Of a stretch of 64,000 nt of DNA, positions 58,952-64,000 are shown one piece after another. The position numbers and the translations under genes were made by a program. The stretch is taken from NCBI GenBank assembly GCA_019671005.1, contig CM033738.1, positions 14,658,202 through 14,722,201 of the forward strand, written 5' to 3'. The notes below the pieces were generated by a model, which was given only the letters and a program-made list of their open reading frames with translations, was not told the origin of the DNA and did not search any database. This stretch comes from Hibiscus mutabilis (taxonomy: Eukaryota > Streptophyta > Magnoliopsida > Malvales > Malvaceae). Within the stretch, counting starts at the first letter, position 1. Each line of letters opens with the position of its first letter.

Positions 58952-61273
58952 TGAAACGAACCAATTTTCGGGTTAATAAATTGAGCCTCAGATCTGGGTT
59001 CGGATTCTTTAAGTTGGTGAAATAAATTAGGAAGAATTTAAGTTGAAGCTTGATTTAAGGAAATTGAGGACTTAAATGGATAGGGGGCAAGGTTATGTCT
59101 AAAAATAAAAGAAAGGTGGAAGAATGGATTTTTATTAGTGGTGTTTGAAATTTAAATAAGTGTGGGTGGTTGAAAAAGTAGAAGAAGATATTATGAAGAG
59201 AGAGAAAATGGAAAAGTGAGAGAAATAGGTAGAGAGGATTTTAGAGAAATAAAGCTTTCAATCCTTGTTTCGCTGTTGTGGCTCTCACTGCTGGCACCGT
59301 CAACTCCGCCTCGTCGAGACGAGTCAATCGATGGTCGCCCGTTACCATCGCCATTCGCCAGAGTGAAGCTCAAGATGTTTTGGGAGCTTTGAATCGACAT
59401 GAATCATCGTCCACCACTGTAAGCCGTCACCACCACGTGTTTGCAAGATAGGTAGATGAAAAATAAACATGTCTAAAGTTTGGTATTATGAGAATTGATA
59501 TTTATGAGATGCATGATGATTTGCAAAACTACAACGTGACTCATAGGGGCTTTAGAGACCTTGTAAGGTCAGTTGAATATTCATATACGCATTGCTGACT
59601 GTTTGATTTTATGTTGTGATGCTTGGATGCTTGTGGAATAGAAAATTACATGTTTGATGGAATTTGTTCTTACGAGATAAATATAGGAAAATACTCGATT
59701 AACTGATCATGAAGCCTATAATTAATATTAAATAATTAAATACGCTAACAAACAAATCCTAATAACTTTCATAAGCTTTATGAATGTATTTAAATCCCAT
59801 AAATAATGTAATTCTTTAAAATGACATAAATCGTGGATGGGTATCAAAACGAGCTTCGGCTGTACTGGTACATATTTATTATCGTATCGGTATGGATTAA
59901 CCCGTATTGGTATTCAAGAAACTTGAGGTTTCTAGTAAGTAAATTTTGTATTGGTACGCGTGAGAGCACCGATACCTACGGGTACCATATTGATACTCAT
60001 GTTCGATTATCAATACCCACTAAAATAAATAATTAATAATGCTAGCTAAAAATAGGAATTGACGCGCATGATTAATTGACAGACTAATGCCTTAAATAAA
60101 GGGGATAATATGGACTAATAGAAATAATTAACGATAATAATTATGCACTCATCTATAACATATTAATAACTTGGTAATATAAAATCAATGATGTGGTGAC
60201 ATTTAGCAACAATAGAGAGATCATTAGGATCATGTTACTCTTATGTCTGGTAGGAATTTGATTGATTTCATAATTCGATTGATGGGATCCAAATACCCAA
60301 GAGTGGTACTGCATTACGTGTTCATTCCTTATAATCTACTTGATGGTTGTGTGTTCTGAGTATGATATGCTCGTTACTCAATGGCTATGTGTTTTTGAGT
60401 ACGAGATGCTTGTTATTCGATGGATATATATTTCCAAATACGAGATACCGTTACTCGACGATTGTGTGTTTTCGAGTATACGATGACCCTTACTCGATGA
60501 ATGTGTGTTTCTGAGTAGGTGTTGTCCTCTACTTGATGGCTATGTGTTTTTTAATAGATGATTCATGCTCCTACCCGATGGCTAGGTATTTCTGGGTATA
60601 TAGCCAAAGAATGACCCGATGTCTAGGTGGTCCTAGGTTTACATGGTTGGCTACTACTATTTATGGTTAGAACCTTGTGTACTTTCGCCCGGATGATCTT
60701 TTGGGATTTCGGGTATGGGTGGGCTTTATGTGCCATGTTTGATGACTTGCATGTTGTGAGCATGTGTTTAGGTGACTAGTAGTAGCACCACGTGTTTATT
60801 ATATCTCCTTATTGCTCGTACTAGCTTGCATGCTTATGTTTATGATTAACATAAAATATAGTAGAGTAGATGTGTACCATTAGCTTTGGAAGCTCAACGC
60901 TTGGAATCATTATTTTTGTGCGTATGTTGATCTTGGGATTGCGAGATCGAGGAATACTGTCTGTATGAGATTCCACCAAGCGGCGTTTGTTAGTGTACGA
61001 TACTTGTATTTAGTGGACTGAGTATTCATAGGACCTTGCAACTATTGAGTCTATAACTTTATTTTGAAATATTTTTTTGATATACAATGTATAATCTTGG
61101 AGCTCCTATTTTGTAAATTGATTTATATTGTTTATTTAATTATATGAGGTATTTGATGATATAATGTTTTGAACAAAGGCTAAATCTATGGTTTTTAAAT
61201 GATTTTTTTGGGGTCAGATTTTGGGTGACCCAAATGTAGTACTTTGGATCTGGATTGGGATTGGGGTGTTACA
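58952..61273 (+). repeat. 5' LTR of non-coding long element 2, about 2322 bp
   Basis: It ends GGGGTGTTACA, followed by the spacer TTTAG and a PBS. The start near TGAAACGAACC is inferred from alignment with 36927. The body matches the LTR at 36927-39738 in order, including the motif cluster at 59825-60020 and the GTAGAGTAGATGTGTACCA block at 60862. The DNA left of it is unrelated to the element, so this is its outer edge. The short GC-rich frame at 59191-59400 (minus) is not a gene. Confidence 0.83.
60340..60600. repeat. Minisatellite, about 45-50 bp period, six units
   Basis: Units read ACTCGATGGCTATGTGTTTC then GAGTACGAGATGC with variation. The CGATGGCTATGTGTTT-like word appears at about 60345, 60383, 60418, 60458, 60498, 60534 and 60577. 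The sister LTR has a different repeat family at the same relative place. Confidence 0.85.
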
Positions 61274-61278
61274 TTTAG

Positions 61279-61292
61279 TGGTATCAGAGTTT
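61279..61292 (+). other. Primer-binding site of non-coding long element 2
   Basis: TGGTATCAGAGTTT follows the LTR end after five bases. The first 11 bases fit the initiator Met tRNA site; the last bases differ from the family A site. Confidence 0.88.
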
Positions 61293-62672
61293 AGGTTTAG
61301 CCGGTTCTAGGAAACCCCAGGGTGGTATAGGTGTTATAGTAAGGCGTCTAGTGAACACAAGCCCTTAAATTAAGTTCGTACTTCTTAAGACTGGAATCCC
61401 GATGATACATCCAATATTTCAATGCTAAGATGGTTACGAACGTGGCCGAAAAAGCTGAGTTAATTGTTGAGCCGCTCATGGGAGCAGTTCTGAAGGTGAT
61501 GTCACCCTGGACTGTTAAGATGTGAGTTAGTTAAATGATGCCAAAGTTAATTGTGTGTCCTCCTCCCGCCACATAAATGGTGTCTTTCTTTTGTGCAGTA
61601 GTTGTTCCAAAGCCTTCAGATACGTTACAAAAAGTTTAAGGTAGAGAATTTTCATCGTTGTGCTTGATTAACGCTGTAATAGAGGTATAGATAACCCACT
61701 CGGAAAATCGATCAGTGGATGTACGTTGGTTGGAAGACCCTTTGTTCGTTTAAAGAGGGAGTCTCATTGATACTTGAGGAGTATCATCGCCCTTCTCAAG
61801 GGCATTTTACGGAGGTAATACATTTAGGATCCACTAGTTCGTTAGAGTGTGACCAAAGTTAGACGTCCTACAGGTTTGATAGAGCTATCTTCTTGAGAGT
61901 TGTTTCACATTGGAAATTAATTTGGTTAGTCAAGCACGACGCTTGCTTGTAACATCGAGAGTTGTGCTCGAGGCTTTGAGACCTCAAGGGAACCCAAACT
62001 TTGGTAATAAGAATATTGGACCATTGACCTTTTGATGTGATTTATGTAGTGGTCATTTTGGGAATGACACAAAGGGGTCGTGAGACATGTTTGACTGTTT
62101 GATAGATGCCAATGTGTATAGTTCGACGCTCGGGATCTTTCAGACTGCCATAGTGTTTGTTTATGCTTCTTGGAGGAGTCGTCAGAACTTCTTCCCTGTC
62201 AAGAACGTGATTAGACATTAAGGTAAGACCGAGTTAGGCTTTGGTGCCCATTGTTTTTATCGGGGATACCGACCTATTTGAGAAATTCAAAGGTTTAGTT
62301 ACGAAGGCGCAACTCGAACGAGGTTTTTTTGTCTGAGTGTTTCGCCCAAGGGAAAACCAGGCATGTTTACTAGTATAAAGTTGGTTCGTTGAGGTGATGC
62401 TTAAACTATTGATGCCTTGTTAAGTGATAGGGAAGGACAGTTACTTGTCTCCTAAGATGGTTAACTATTTTAACCGATTGTGAAGTACCCGTGTGTTTTT
62501 CCTGGATTGGTTCAAAAATGAGATGCTTATGGTTAAAGTGTTAGAGGCTAGTAATTTTGAAATAAATTTTGGAATGAGGATTTCTCTCTTTAAGGCGTGT
62601 CGTGGTAACGTTTGATGTCTACAGTGACGTTTGAGGTTTTTTAGCGGTGATAGGGTAGGGTCACCATATTGT
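61293..62672 (+). mobile_element. Internal domain of non-coding long element 2
   Basis: A possible short gag start (ATGGTTACGAACGTGGCCG near 61429) runs only some 30 codons before stops. From 61700 on, the sequence matches 21360-21757 and 25929-26515. There is no protease, RT or integrase. Because the same non-coding interior sits behind comparable LTRs twice in this window, it looks like a non-autonomous LARD-type element. It is cut at 62673 by family A LTR sequence. Confidence 0.78.
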
Positions 62673-64000
62673 CTAAGTTTTAATATAAGAAACAATTTCA
62701 CTTTAAAACACTTACATGCCCACTAGTCTATCAAGTTACGGTAAAGATGTACTTACTGAACTTACTGTAGTAACTTGATTTTCCCAAGTTTCTGCTCCTC
62801 CTCGATAGACGATTTCCAGGAAATCTACGTGTGACATAAGACACACGTTAAGTACGAACTTAGTGAGACAACTAAACTTATTTATTTTAAACATAAAGTG
62901 ATGCAGTACAGTATATCATATAAATGTGCATCATATTTTTTCTATAACATGGCAAGTATGTCATAATGTTATCATATCATGTATCATCTCTATCATGAAG
63001 CATTTCTATCATATATTATCTCTATCATGAAAACCATATACCATATGTCATATGAATCATGTATCATCATTTTCATGTAAATCATGTAACATACTGTCAT
63101 ATGAATCATGAATCCAATTGCATAACATGTTCTCTATCATGGACATATTTTCATTATGCAATCATTTGCATAACATATAATCTATCATAATCATGCTTTT
63201 ATCATGTAATCATCTGCATAACACATGCTCTTTCATGGTTATGCTTTTACCGTGCAATCATCTGCATATTCATAACTTTTCAATTTATCTTATTATGATA
63301 CCGAAGTATCTATTTCAATGCGGCATGATCAGTGCCTGATATGAGGCACGTTCGTTAGGACTCTATAGCAGCTAATTCGATACCATAGTATCAAAAATTG
63401 AGTCCGTACTCGAGGACGCTCTTTGCTCCTTATATTCACACCTCTTTAGTGCTATCGACACCCAAGGTGTCTACTTGTTTCATTTTAATCTTATCACTAT
63501 TCATGTAAACATAATGCATCATTATTTATGCAAACAATAGTTCGTACCTTGTTTTCTTTCTAGCTTCCCATGTCGAGCAATGTATCATATCACGTACTAT
63601 AGAGAAATGCAAAGCCATTTGCAATGTAATGCAAACATTTAGAAATGCACTCACCTAGGCCATGTAACAGTTTGCTTCACTAAGTCTTTACTCGATCCTT
63701 CCCCTCATAACACCTCGAATCCTCTTTGATTCGTATTCGACTTCATTAACCACATGAATATAAATACCTTTTGTTAGATTCATTTCTAACGATATTTTAA
63801 TCAAAGTATTGAATCATTCAACATAAAAATTTCTATACATTTCCTTCCTTCCTTATACCGTCCAAAAACCCATTTTGATCCTTGATAACCTTTTTGAATA
63901 TAAAACAATTATTCAAGCTCAATTTGAGCAATTTCTAATATTATCTCTTCATTTTGGACTAATATCCTTTTAGTCCTTAGACTTTATAAAAGTGACAATT
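62673..64000 (-). repeat. Family A LTR fragment, runs off the window
   Basis: The block ACTTACATGCCCACTAGTCT at 62710 matches 5061 onward, and the match continues to the window end (about 6300 in the first copy). The orientation is the same as the element at 1-8550. The first 0.4 kb of the LTR (4637-5045 in the complete copy) is absent, so this copy is truncated at the left. It contains the TCATG-rich tract at 62940-63260. Confidence 0.83.

Overview
This is nuclear DNA of a flowering plant, most likely a eudicot. It is AT-rich, about 80% of it is decayed LTR retrotransposon sequence, it has one spliced plant receptor-like kinase gene with GT-AG introns, one intronless CRINKLY4-related kinase gene and one MIR160 locus. 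The retrotransposon style (Tekay/Del-like chromoviruses with 2.3-4.2 kb LTRs, plus non-coding relatives) would suit Malvaceae, but that is only a guess. There is no bacterial, organellar or rRNA sequence. Layout: 1-8550 is a minus-strand Ty3/gypsy element of family A with a dead pol and a complete 3.9 kb LTR. 8551-10277 is an LTR fragment of another family (B). 10278-15470 is a Tat/Ogre-like LTR end, a PBS-like site and a non-coding internal region full of short tandem repeats. 15471-19645 is the 3' half (integrase, chromodomain-like tail, complete LTR) of a plus-strand chromovirus (D). 19646-20783 is another family B LTR piece. 20784-21331 is a fragment of an unidentified, possibly LINE ORF1-like sequence. 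21332-39738 is a plus-strand long element with a non-coding interior, split first by a 4171 bp solo LTR (21758-25928) and then by a minus-strand family C element (27742-36553). 39739-41039 is a second, longer copy of the possibly LINE-like sequence, ending in poly(A). 41040-48200 is ordinary intergenic DNA with small transposons, including an 836 bp almost perfect palindrome, a hAT-like MITE and a tRNA-derived SINE head. 48363-55242 is the gene island. 55243-58951 is intergenic with three degenerate GAGCTCG-rich repeats. 58952-64000 is a second copy of the non-coding long element, broken at 62673 by a family A LTR. The genes: a six-exon cytoplasmic receptor-like kinase (CRPK1-like, plus strand) runs tail-to-tail into a MIR160 hairpin (minus strand), whose product represses ARF10/16/17-class auxin response factors. 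Next comes a CCR3/CCR4-type receptor kinase on the minus strand whose catalytic domain has lost several canonical motifs. No operon-like arrangement is expected or seen. The most notable non-genic signals are the palindrome, a cluster of TATCGATAC-like motifs that recurs in several different retrotransposon modules, hypervariable minisatellites at matching places in sister LTRs, and a non-coding internal domain conserved between two long elements.
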